From Rheinheimera riviphila (GTDB lineage Bacteria > Pseudomonadota > Gammaproteobacteria > Enterobacterales > Alteromonadaceae): a stretch of 64,000 nt of DNA. The first letter of the stretch is position 1, and every line of letters starts with the position of its first letter. Below are positions 9,370 through 16,771 of this stretch, in pieces. Made by a program: the position numbers and the translations under genes. The notes under the pieces were generated by a model that worked only from the letters and a program-made list of their open reading frames with translations, searched no databases and was not told the origin of the DNA. The stretch spans positions 80,790 through 144,789 of the forward strand of contig NZ_SACS01000003.1 of the NCBI RefSeq assembly GCF_004005945.1, read 5' to 3'.

Positions 9370-10101
9370 ATGCCGACCGCTTTAATCGCCGATGACGAAC
9401 CTTTACTATTGAACTATCTATGTGACCGGCTTGCCCATTTATGGCCAGAGCTGGAGGTAGTAGCCACCGCCCGCAACGGTGTTGAAGCACTCAGTCTGGT
9501 GCACCAGCACAAACCAGATTTTGCTTTTCTTGATATTCGCATGCCAGGACTCAATGGCTTGCAGGTGGCAGAAAGCCTGCAACAGACCAGGGCGGTATTT
9601 GTCACCGCTTTTGACGAATACGCAGTTGCGGCTTTTGAACGCGCGGCCACAGATTATTTGCTGAAGCCAGTGTCCGACGAACGCTTAAAAAAATGTATCG
9701 ACCGCCTGCGTCAGCAGTTACAACCCGATCCGGCCCTACTGGCCCAATGTCTTGCCGGATTGCAGTCCCACAAAAGCAAACTGCACTGGTTTCATGTTGG
9801 ACTTGCCAACCAGACCCGGCTGGTCGCGCTGGATGAAGTGCTGTTTTTTCAGGCGTCAGACAAATACACCGAACTGGTCACTGCACATGAACGGCACGTG
9901 ATCCGTACACCGCTTAAAGAGCTGATCCGCCAGCTTGATGGCTATTTATATGCACAGGTGCACCGTAGCTACATTGTCAGTTTAAGAGCCGTTGCATTTG
10001 TCGAAAAAGACTTGTTCGGCCGCCACCAAATCCATCTGAAAGAGCACCCGGATGTGTTACCGCTGAGTCGCTCTTTTGCGGCTCAGTTTAAACAAATGTA
10101 A
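9370..10101 (+). CDS. LytTR-family response regulator
   Basis: 243 residues. The receiver domain is residues 1-120 with acidic pair D8/D9, phospho-acceptor D55 (FAFLDIRMPG), Thr in FVTAFDE and Lys in YLLKPV. A LytTR DNA-binding domain follows at about 140-243 (VLFFQASDKYTEL, RTPLKELIRQL, HRSYIVS). It is the cognate partner of the kinase gene just upstream. LytTR proteins bind pairs of 9-base repeats about 22 bases apart; the divergent regions near 3.8 kb and 33.9 kb are the first places to look. All phosphorylation residues are intact. Confidence 0.93.
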   Translation: MPTALIADDEPLLLNYLCDRLAHLWPELEVVATARNGVEALSLVHQHKPDFAFLDIRMPGLNGLQVAESLQQTRAVFVTAFDEYAVAAFERAATDYLLKPVSDERLKKCIDRLRQQLQPDPALLAQCLAGLQSHKSKLHWFHVGLANQTRLVALDEVLFFQASDKYTELVTAHERHVIRTPLKELIRQLDGYLYAQVHRSYIVSLRAVAFVEKDLFGRHQIHLKEHPDVLPLSRSFAAQFKQM

Positions 10102-10120
10102 GGAAACAGGAGATAGACGT

Positions 10121-10777
10121 ATGCGTAGAATCATTTTGTTATCAAGTATCGCGCTGTTGGTTTTACCTGGCTGTAAGGTCAGCAAAGTGCGGGACATTAT
10201 CAAAGACTATGACTACAAAAATAGTTACCAACTGATTAACGCCAGCACTGAGCCAGTGGACATCCATATTGGTTCACATGACAACAGCGGGCGGGCACCC
10301 AATATCAGCGACGGCAAATATCGTGTCGGCAGTCTTGAAGCCGGTCAGGACAGTGTCAGCACCAAAGTTAAACGTGACAACATCGATTACCGCGTTTCAG
10401 TACAAAGCTTTCAGCGACTGGATAAAATCGGCAGTAACCACCTGATTTATGACGTTAAAAACGACGACGACCAGACCGTCATCGCTTGGCAGGACAATAA
10501 AACCCCACGTATCAGCGCTTTTAAAAAACACAGCAGTGATCAAAGTGGCGTTTACCGGGTGCGTTTTTTCGCCGTTGCCAATGGCATTGAAATCAAAGCC
10601 GGCGGCATCAGCCAATTGCTGGAAAAAGGTCAGCCCAGTGGCTGGTTCAGCCTGCAGAATTGCAAGGGCGAATTCAGCATTAATGGCAAAGCACTGGATA
10701 TCTGTCAGGCCACGGCCGGTCAATCGTTCTTGCTGGTCATCGGTCCCGACAAAGTGTTAAGTATGAGCCGCGGCTGA
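10121..10777 (+). CDS. Hypothetical lipoprotein
   Basis: 218 residues, not a family I recognise. The N-terminus is a lipoprotein signal: MRR, a hydrophobic run, then the lipobox LPGC with Cys19 or so as the lipidated residue. The mature protein looks all-beta, with a pattern like LINASTEPVDIHIG reminiscent of immunoglobulin-like or DUF4397-type repeats; that is a weak impression. Start set at ATG 10121, which has AGGAG eight bases upstream, not at the longer frame. It sits between the response regulator (19 nt gap) and the thioesterase (one-base overlap), so it belongs to the operon. A periplasmic accessory to the exporter, or self-protection, is possible. Confidence 0.75.
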   Translation: MRRIILLSSIALLVLPGCKVSKVRDIIKDYDYKNSYQLINASTEPVDIHIGSHDNSGRAPNISDGKYRVGSLEAGQDSVSTKVKRDNIDYRVSVQSFQRLDKIGSNHLIYDVKNDDDQTVIAWQDNKTPRISAFKKHSSDQSGVYRVRFFAVANGIEIKAGGISQLLEKGQPSGWFSLQNCKGEFSINGKALDICQATAGQSFLLVIGPDKVLSMSRG

Positions 10778-11592
10778 TGGGGTCCCTCGTTTCGGCCAGC
10801 CGTTGGTTCAGTTCGCAGCGTCTGATAACCGGTAGGATAAGCGGGCAACAGTTGCCAGAGCAAGCTCAGGCGCTGTTGCTGGCGGTGCCTTTTGCAGGCG
10901 GCAACGAGCATGTGTACCGGCCTTGGCTTGAATTATTACCACCGTGGCTGGACTTTCAAACCGTGCAGTTGCCCGGGCGTGGCCGGCGCTTTTTTGAGCC
11001 CAATGATTTGTCGATTGAACAAATGGCGGCCGCAATCGTCGCCGGTTTACCTACACTGCTGGCAAACCGGCCCTGGGTGTTGTTTGGCCACAGTATGGGG
11101 GCCCGTATCGCTTTTGAAATATTGCATTTGTTACCTACTCCATTGCAACCGGCAGCGGTGGTGCTAAGTGGCGCCCGCGCGCCGTTTTTACCAGCGACCA
11201 CCCGCGATGTTGCCAAAAAAGATCGTACAGCTTTTATTCAGCTGCTGCGCGAAATGAACGGCACGCCAGCTGAGATCCTGCAAAACGACGAGCTACTCGA
11301 TTTGTTTCTGCCGATGTTGCAACGGGATTTTGCGCATGTTGAACACTATCGCAGTGCGCCGGAACGGCCTTTGCTGCACCAGCCTAACTGCTTTGTGTTT
11401 GGTGGTGATCAGGATCCGGACATCAATCAAAGCCATCTGGTTGCCTGGCAACAGTGTTTTGCCGAGCCGATTGCGGTACAGCTGCTTACGGGTGACCATT
11501 TTTTTATCTTCGGTCACGGCCAGGCATTGCTGGAACCGCTGCTGCAGGCACTTCAACCGCTGGTGTCAGCCAGATCACAGACAACGGCATAA
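10777..11592 (+). CDS. Type II thioesterase (GrsT/RifR-like)
   Basis: 271-residue stand-alone alpha/beta hydrolase. Visible are the early VPFAGG loop, the QLPGRG motif, the nucleophile elbow GHSMGA (Ser near residue 108), Asp in FGGDQDP and the catalytic His in GDHFF. These are the marks of editing thioesterases that free stalled or mis-primed carrier proteins in NRPS/PKS lines. It overlaps the lipoprotein stop by one base and ends the plus-strand operon, tying that operon to the assembly line on the other strand. It could also hydrolyse an aberrant starter from the first PKS carrier. No terminal (type I) thioesterase is visible in the window. Confidence 0.92.
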   Translation: MGSLVSASRWFSSQRLITGRISGQQLPEQAQALLLAVPFAGGNEHVYRPWLELLPPWLDFQTVQLPGRGRRFFEPNDLSIEQMAAAIVAGLPTLLANRPWVLFGHSMGARIAFEILHLLPTPLQPAAVVLSGARAPFLPATTRDVAKKDRTAFIQLLREMNGTPAEILQNDELLDLFLPMLQRDFAHVEHYRSAPERPLLHQPNCFVFGGDQDPDINQSHLVAWQQCFAEPIAVQLLTGDHFFIFGHGQALLEPLLQALQPLVSARSQTTA

Positions 11593-11643
11593 CCTTGTGC
11601 CTTCGCCACACTTTATCCGGCATTGAGTCAGGCACAGACTGCC

Positions 11644-12636
11644 TCAGCGGCTCAGTTGCTGCAACAAGACGGCACTTTGTACTGCCTGGGCATCCGGCTG
11701 ATAGGGTGTACGGTTCAGCGACTGTGGATCAAAATCGCCAAGGGCGACCGGCGCAGTTAACGGTCGGCCATAACCTGTTGCAGCGCCTGGCATCGGTGGC
11801 GCCAGTTCCAGTTGTAACCGGCTTAACTCCGCTACAAAACGTTTGTCCGGTAGCACCGAATGGTGGGCTCGCAACCGGATGTGCTGACTGCCACTTTCCA
11901 GCACAAATTCCCCCTGCAAAATAGCCAAAGGTTCTGCCGGCGTTTGTTGCTGGCCAAGTACTGCCTGTACCCGGTACAAACCGGCCTGTTGAACTTGCAG
12001 CTGCAACGGCAATACTAAATCACTGTCGTCTGCTTCCAGCGCCAAGGGTTGCTCCAGCCAGGCTACCGGCTGGTTGTAACTAAGTTTCGCCAGCGCACCA
12101 TGGCCAGGTTCACTTTCCACACTCAGTTCGAGTTCCGCAGGGAAATCCGTTTGCCCCTCCAGTTCAAGCCGGAACAGGCCATCAGTCTCCGCTACTAATA
12201 CGCCACTACTGACCAGTTGTTGGTCAAGACTACGCAGTTGGTAACGTATGACCGCCAGCTGCTCCCCCTGCACCCTGACCGTTGCTGTAATAGGCTCCGG
12301 ATAACTGAAACGGTATTGGCTGAGCTGTAATTGCCAGACGATGCCATCGTCCAGCGGCACTGTGATTGCTGCCACTGCGGGCGGTTCAGTTTGCGCCAGA
12401 TTTTCGGCCGTCACAGCCTGAGAATAAGGTGGGCTCAGTAGTTGTGCGGTAAATTTTTGAACCTGATCGGACGGCGTTGGCGTCGCTGCAAGCAATGGTG
12501 CTGCCGGGGTCTGAGCCACAGCTTCAGCTGGCGCATCGACCCGCGCTGGTAACACAGGGGCCAACACTTCGGGCTGCCAGTACCAGGCCGTCATCAACAT
12601 CGCCAGCGCCATCAGCATTAACATTATTGGTTTCAT
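11644..12636 (-). CDS. Hypothetical exported or membrane-anchored protein
   Basis: 330 residues, unrecognised. A Met-rich hydrophobic N-terminus (about residues 3-20) serves as signal peptide or anchor, followed by an Ala/Pro/Thr-rich linker (about 25-75) and then a region of beta-sandwich-like strands (about 85-290) full of Gln, Leu and Val. Start chosen: ATG 12636 with GAGGAG five bases upstream; a GTG six bases earlier overlaps that site. It follows the hydrolase gene by about 80 nt with a strong hairpin between. Its size and place behind a secreted hydrolase recall lipase helper proteins, but I see no sequence support for a Lif-type foldase. The stop lies about 50 bases from the convergent thioesterase. 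Confidence 0.6.
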   Translation of the reverse strand: MKPIMLMLMALAMLMTAWYWQPEVLAPVLPARVDAPAEAVAQTPAAPLLAATPTPSDQVQKFTAQLLSPPYSQAVTAENLAQTEPPAVAAITVPLDDGIVWQLQLSQYRFSYPEPITATVRVQGEQLAVIRYQLRSLDQQLVSSGVLVAETDGLFRLELEGQTDFPAELELSVESEPGHGALAKLSYNQPVAWLEQPLALEADDSDLVLPLQLQVQQAGLYRVQAVLGQQQTPAEPLAILQGEFVLESGSQHIRLRAHHSVLPDKRFVAELSRLQLELAPPMPGAATGYGRPLTAPVALGDFDPQSLNRTPYQPDAQAVQSAVLLQQLSR

Positions 12637-12658
12637 AAGCACTCCTCATCCGCATCAA

Positions 12659-12681
12659 GGCGGCCAGCGATGCTGGCCGCC
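12659..12681. other. Perfect 10-bp stem hairpin between hydrolase and downstream gene
   Basis: GGCGGCCAGC, a 3-base loop, then GCTGGCCGCC. There is no T run on either strand, so it is better read as an mRNA-stabilising or attenuating hairpin inside the minus-strand operon than as a standard terminator. Confidence 0.55.
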
Positions 12682-12714
12682 GACTCTGTTTTAAAATAAA
12701 TCTGACAATTCTGC

Positions 12715-13770
12715 TTACATTGCTTTTCGCTGCACCAGTGCCGAAACCGGCGTCGTGGCCGAATCGACGACAAAACGATAAGTACCGCTGAAAGGCCATT
12801 TGGCTTTTTCATCTTTACTAGCAATCGACAACCGGCCACTACCAAAGCTGACATTGTTACTGGCCGTGGTGTACTTACCCGCCGTTTTGTTGCTGACCAA
12901 CGCTGAATGGGAATAACCCAACGCCATCAATAACGGCAGGTGATTTGGCATAAAGCTGGTCACTGCATCGCTGGAGAAACCAACTTTACCATCCAAATCA
13001 ACCTGATGACTGCAGCTGACATAAGCCGCCGCTTTTGCAGCACCACAAGAAGAGTGACTTGCGACCACCCCGTCATCCTGACCGGGTAAAAACGACTCCG
13101 TGATCCAATAATAATCAGTACCACCGCCAATAAACCGCACTCGCGGCACTCGGTTCACCGGCGCACTGATCAATGCCCGGGCGGTATTGACCGACAAATC
13201 ATTTAAAACACCGACATTGGCACGGGTCGGTTCAAATCCGAGCCAGGCCTGCACGGCTTTTTTCACCAGCGTCCCGGCTTTTCCGTCGGCCACGTTCAAT
13301 GCCAGATCTGCTAATTCAGAACCACCACCAGCACCGGCAAAGTCAAAAGTCGCAATAATATTCAGCGGAGCCAATCCGGCATTGCGTAACCAGTTGGCCT
13401 GGTTCTCCAGCAGATAACGCGCGACCAGATCGCCGGTTGAATGTGTGACCAGCACACAACCCGGTTGACACAGATTGTCTCTGGACATCTGCTGCAGTTT
13501 TGGCCACAGATAATGGCTGGCAATTTTACCTTCAATCCGTTCATGTGACGGCCAGTCAATCCGTGCGCTGGCATGCTGTAACCAGAATTCCTGCCAGTAT
13601 GTTTCGCCATTGGCGGTGACGGCAGCTGCGTCCGGCTTGCTTTGTAACTGTGACGGCTGGAAGCCATGTAACAGCACATACTTATAATCTGCCGCCTGAG
13701 CGGTGCTCATCTGTAAAGTTCCCAGCGTGGCAGCCAGTGCCAGCATCAGCATATGTTTTTTCATCATCAT
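12715..13770 (-). CDS. Secreted alpha/beta hydrolase, lipase-like
   Basis: 351 residues. A Sec signal peptide is cleaved after the TAQA around residue 26. The oxyanion loop LLHGF comes straight after it, and the nucleophile elbow is THSTGD (Ser near 111; Thr replaces the usual first Gly). Later conserved Asp in PGQDDG and His in FMPNHLPLL are plausible triad partners. It fits bacterial triacylglycerol lipase/esterase families. AAAGGA lies upstream of three tandem ATGs at 13770, 13767 and 13764; the second or third has the better spacing. It is the first gene downstream of iorA, 270 nt away, so it may have its own promoter. Whether it acts on the cluster product is unknown. Confidence 0.78.
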   Translation of the reverse strand: MMMKKHMLMLALAATLGTLQMSTAQAADYKYVLLHGFQPSQLQSKPDAAAVTANGETYWQEFWLQHASARIDWPSHERIEGKIASHYLWPKLQQMSRDNLCQPGCVLVTHSTGDLVARYLLENQANWLRNAGLAPLNIIATFDFAGAGGGSELADLALNVADGKAGTLVKKAVQAWLGFEPTRANVGVLNDLSVNTARALISAPVNRVPRVRFIGGGTDYYWITESFLPGQDDGVVASHSSCGAAKAAAYVSCSHQVDLDGKVGFSSDAVTSFMPNHLPLLMALGYSHSALVSNKTAGKYTTASNNVSFGSGRLSIASKDEKAKWPFSGTYRFVVDSATTPVSALVQRKAM

Positions 13771-13960
13771 GGTCCTTTGTTGTTTTGATCCAAACCTGTC
13801 GGCTGACAGGCCAGCCTACGATAAGAAAACAACGCTGGAACTCAATGACAATCGCGCGCAAAAACTTGCTAATATTCTGATATTTTCACTGCAATTCGCT
13901 TCATTTCGCCGAAATTAGTCTAGTAAAAAACCTTTCATCGCAGCAAATGGCCATTGGTCC

Positions 13961-13993
13961 GGCCCGGCACCGCTTCGGCGGATTTTCCGGGCC
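13961..13993. other. Nested GC-rich hairpin with TTCG tetraloop downstream of iorA
   Basis: The outer stem is GGCCCGG/CCGGGCC and the inner stem CCGC-TTCG-GCGG. It lies in the 270-base gap between iorA and the hydrolase. There is no poly-T tract on either side, so it is either a Rho-assisted or stabilising 3' structure for the long PKS-ior message, or a short palindromic repeat. Confidence 0.45.
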
Positions 13994-14040
13994 ACAACAA
14001 TTTCAGCGCCAAGACAAGGCTGTCTTCCGGACAAAACAAT

Positions 14041-16041
14041 TCATTCTGCCGGATAAAACTGCACAGCGTCGACTTTGGCCGCGGCAGCCGCTTTTTGCTG
14101 GCGTCGATCCAACAGGGCGCGCAAGCGATGCTCCAGTTTTTTTAGCCAGGGTGCCAGCACCGGTTGCTGATTTAAAATCCGAATCATCCTTGCCCATGGC
14201 AGTTTGCCTGCAACTCGCGCCAGTGGTTTGGCCAACGGACCTGTTGCCGGTACCAGCATACTGACAGACAACGGCACAATCGCCTGTTCCGGACAAAGCT
14301 GACTACAGAGTCCACAGCCGATACAGCTACTGCTGATTGCGATATGCGCTTGATCTTGATCCAGCGCCGTCACTTCAAAATTCTGGCAGTTCGTTTCCTT
14401 CACGCAATCGCCACAGCTGGTGCAGACTGACTCCAGAATGGTGTAGCGAAACGGCGTTTCGTCTTTGATATTGAGCTCCTGTACACAACTGCCTTTAAGC
14501 ACCAACACCGACAATGCCGGACGGGCCAGTTCCGTATCAAGCCAACGCTCAATTGCCGCTGGCTCCAGTGAAGGCAGCACCTGACAATGCACCACACCAA
14601 GACTTTGCAGCAGTGCCAGCCACTTGTCTGCGGTCAGCGATAAACTGGTGTACTGCATGCCCGTCATCGCCGAGCCGCTGTTGTCGAGAATAATCACAGT
14701 CCCATGACATTCCTGACGAGCCAGCGCCATCATGCCGGTCATCCCAGAGTGGAAGAACGTCGAATCACCCAGCACCGCGACACATTCGGTAGCCGCCTGC
14801 ACACCTAAACCGTCGAGATAACCTTGTAACATGCCAAGACTGGCTCCCATGCAGAGGTTGGTATGTAAGGCACTGAACGGTTCAAGCGAACCAAGCGTCG
14901 AGCAGCCGATATCCCCGACCACATACAACTCACGCTGTCTGAGGATCTGAAAAATACCGGTATGCGGGCATCCGCCACAAAAGCCTGGCAAACGCGGTGG
15001 TAGGTTATCCAGCCAGCGAATATCGATGGTCGCAGGCATGGTCGCGCGAATAAAACTGTCCAGCTCCGGTGCTTGCTCTGATCGCAGCGTCTGCAGACTA
15101 AATTCACCGACCCCGTCATAATCCGGTTTATCCAACGTCGCTATACCCAGACTGCGCACTTGCTGGTCAAGGTACCCAGACGACTCTTCCGCCACCAGAA
15201 TTCGCTCACATAGCGCAGCAAAGGCGCGGATCTGTTGTTGAGGCAGCGGATAAACCAGCTGCAACTGCAGCAATGGCAAATCCTGCCCCAGTAACTCCTG
15301 TACCACGCCGGATGGGAAACCACTGCTGATAATGCCAAGCGGATACCGACTTTGCAGTTTATCCGGCAGCGTCCGTACACAGAGCTTGTCTGCTATCTGA
15401 CTTTGTGCCAGTGCCTGTAGATTGTGGTTTCGTCGTTCATGGCAGCCGGGGACAAAAGCCGGCAACAGCAAGTATTTCTGAATTGGGCTGGCAAACGAAC
15501 CAATGTGATCTTGTGGTTGCCTGTCCTGACGCTCCAACTTATCTTTGCTGTAACACAGCCTCGAAGTCAGGCGTAATACCACCGGCAAATCAAACTGTTC
15601 GGACAGCTCAAATGCCAATCGGGTCAATGCCTGCACTTCCTGCACCGTCGCCGGTTCAAGCACCGGCACGCCAGCTGCCAGACAAAGCAGGCGGGTATCC
15701 TGTTCATTTTGCGAATTACGCGCACCAGGATCGTCACCAACCACGACCACCAATCCGCCCACTACACCGGTGTAAGCAAGATTGAAAAATGGATCGGCAG
15801 CTACATTTAAGCCAACGTGTTTCATCACCACCAAAGTGCGGGCACCACTGTGGCAAGACCCCGCGGCCATCTCCATCGCGACTTTCTCATTGGTCGCCCA
15901 GCAGCTTTTCACTTGCGGCAGCCGTTGCATGACTTCAACAATTTCCGTGACCGGACTTCCCGGATAGGAATACAGCATTTTGACACCGGCCTCCCAGGCA
16001 CCAAAAGCAGCAGCTTCACAACCTGAGTGATAATTCAGCAT
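14041..16041 (-). CDS. iorA: Indolepyruvate (arylpyruvate):ferredoxin oxidoreductase, alpha subunit
   Basis: 666 residues. The family converts aryl-pyruvates plus CoA to aryl-acetyl-CoA, CO2 and reduced ferredoxin, using thiamine diphosphate and Fe-S clusters with an IorB partner. The pyrimidine-binding domain is N-terminal (YPGSPVTEI near 30, ATNEKVAMEMAAG near 50). The TPP domain follows the GGCPH motif and ends with GDSTFFHSG and LDNSGSAMTG. Two [4Fe-4S] motifs follow: CTSCGDCVKETNC and CIGCGLCSQLCP. An extra tail of about 70 residues after the clusters, hydrophobic then Lys/Ala-rich, is unusual. AAGGA precedes the ATG. It is the downstream gene of the PKS-iorB run. A role in starter-unit supply is inference; general aromatic amino acid breakdown is the alternative. 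Confidence 0.9.
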   Translation of the reverse strand: MLNYHSGCEAAAFGAWEAGVKMLYSYPGSPVTEIVEVMQRLPQVKSCWATNEKVAMEMAAGSCHSGARTLVVMKHVGLNVAADPFFNLAYTGVVGGLVVVVGDDPGARNSQNEQDTRLLCLAAGVPVLEPATVQEVQALTRLAFELSEQFDLPVVLRLTSRLCYSKDKLERQDRQPQDHIGSFASPIQKYLLLPAFVPGCHERRNHNLQALAQSQIADKLCVRTLPDKLQSRYPLGIISSGFPSGVVQELLGQDLPLLQLQLVYPLPQQQIRAFAALCERILVAEESSGYLDQQVRSLGIATLDKPDYDGVGEFSLQTLRSEQAPELDSFIRATMPATIDIRWLDNLPPRLPGFCGGCPHTGIFQILRQRELYVVGDIGCSTLGSLEPFSALHTNLCMGASLGMLQGYLDGLGVQAATECVAVLGDSTFFHSGMTGMMALARQECHGTVIILDNSGSAMTGMQYTSLSLTADKWLALLQSLGVVHCQVLPSLEPAAIERWLDTELARPALSVLVLKGSCVQELNIKDETPFRYTILESVCTSCGDCVKETNCQNFEVTALDQDQAHIAISSSCIGCGLCSQLCPEQAIVPLSVSMLVPATGPLAKPLARVAGKLPWARMIRILNQQPVLAPWLKKLEHRLRALLDRRQQKAAAAAKVDAVQFYPAE

Positions 16042-16118
16042 TTATATATCCTTCTGAGCTCAATCCTGTTGAGCTAAATCCGTGGTGTTTTTATCCAATC
16101 AACCCAGCCACCGATCAA

Positions 16119-16754
16119 TCAGGCCCGCTTGAGACCGTGTTCTGGTGCGTCCGGTAAATCCTGTTGTTCCAACCAGTCAAAACCGGCGGCCAAGGCGCGT
16201 TGATTTGGCTCCAGGTACGCGGACGGCACCGTTTCACCGAGCAATTGCGCAGCAAAACTGTGTGAAAAACCGTAGCTGGCACAAAACACCCCAAACATCA
16301 CGGCCGAGCTGAACTTGTCAGCCAGTTGTTCACGGCGTAACAGCTGTTGCATTGGGATCACCAATAACGCGCAGTGCTGCGAAAACGCCTGTACAATATG
16401 TTGAAAATCAGGGTATTGCCGCTGTCGCGCCAGACTACGGCCTGTCGGAAACTGTAAATCAGATAACAATGTCATAGTGCCCCGCTGACACAACGGCAAT
16501 TTACGCAACGCTTCCAGCGGCTCCAGCCCAAGCAGATAATCGGTGTGCTGTGAATACAGACACGACGTTTCGATATGCCGGCCCGCCCGCAACACCGCGC
16601 TGACGCTGCCCGTACGCTGGGCGATGCCCCGCTCTTCAGAAGTAATCACCCGCGGATGACGTTGGTATAACGCCATGCCGGTCAACCGGGTCAGCAGGAT
16701 ATTGCCAAGACCACCGACGCCGGTGATCACCACATTGGTATAGGATTGCCGCAT
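16119..16754 (-). CDS. iorB: Indolepyruvate:ferredoxin oxidoreductase, beta subunit
   Basis: 211 residues of the pyruvate-ferredoxin oxidoreductase gamma-type fold. The nucleotide-loop-like motif is VVITGVGGLGN at the N-terminus, followed by TSEERGIAQRTGSVSAVLR, which is highly typical of IorB. It pairs with the alpha subunit gene 77 nt downstream to form the arylpyruvate oxidoreductase. AAGGAG lies six bases before the ATG. Its start is only 17 nt after the stop of the aminotransferase-bearing PKS, so it is almost certainly in the same transcript. Separate iorA and iorB genes are the archaeal/anaerobe layout, whereas many proteobacteria carry a single fused enzyme. Confidence 0.9.
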   Translation of the reverse strand: MRQSYTNVVITGVGGLGNILLTRLTGMALYQRHPRVITSEERGIAQRTGSVSAVLRAGRHIETSCLYSQHTDYLLGLEPLEALRKLPLCQRGTMTLLSDLQFPTGRSLARQRQYPDFQHIVQAFSQHCALLVIPMQQLLRREQLADKFSSAVMFGVFCASYGFSHSFAAQLLGETVPSAYLEPNQRALAAGFDWLEQQDLPDAPEHGLKRA

Positions 16755-16771
16755 ACAAAACTCCTTTTGTG

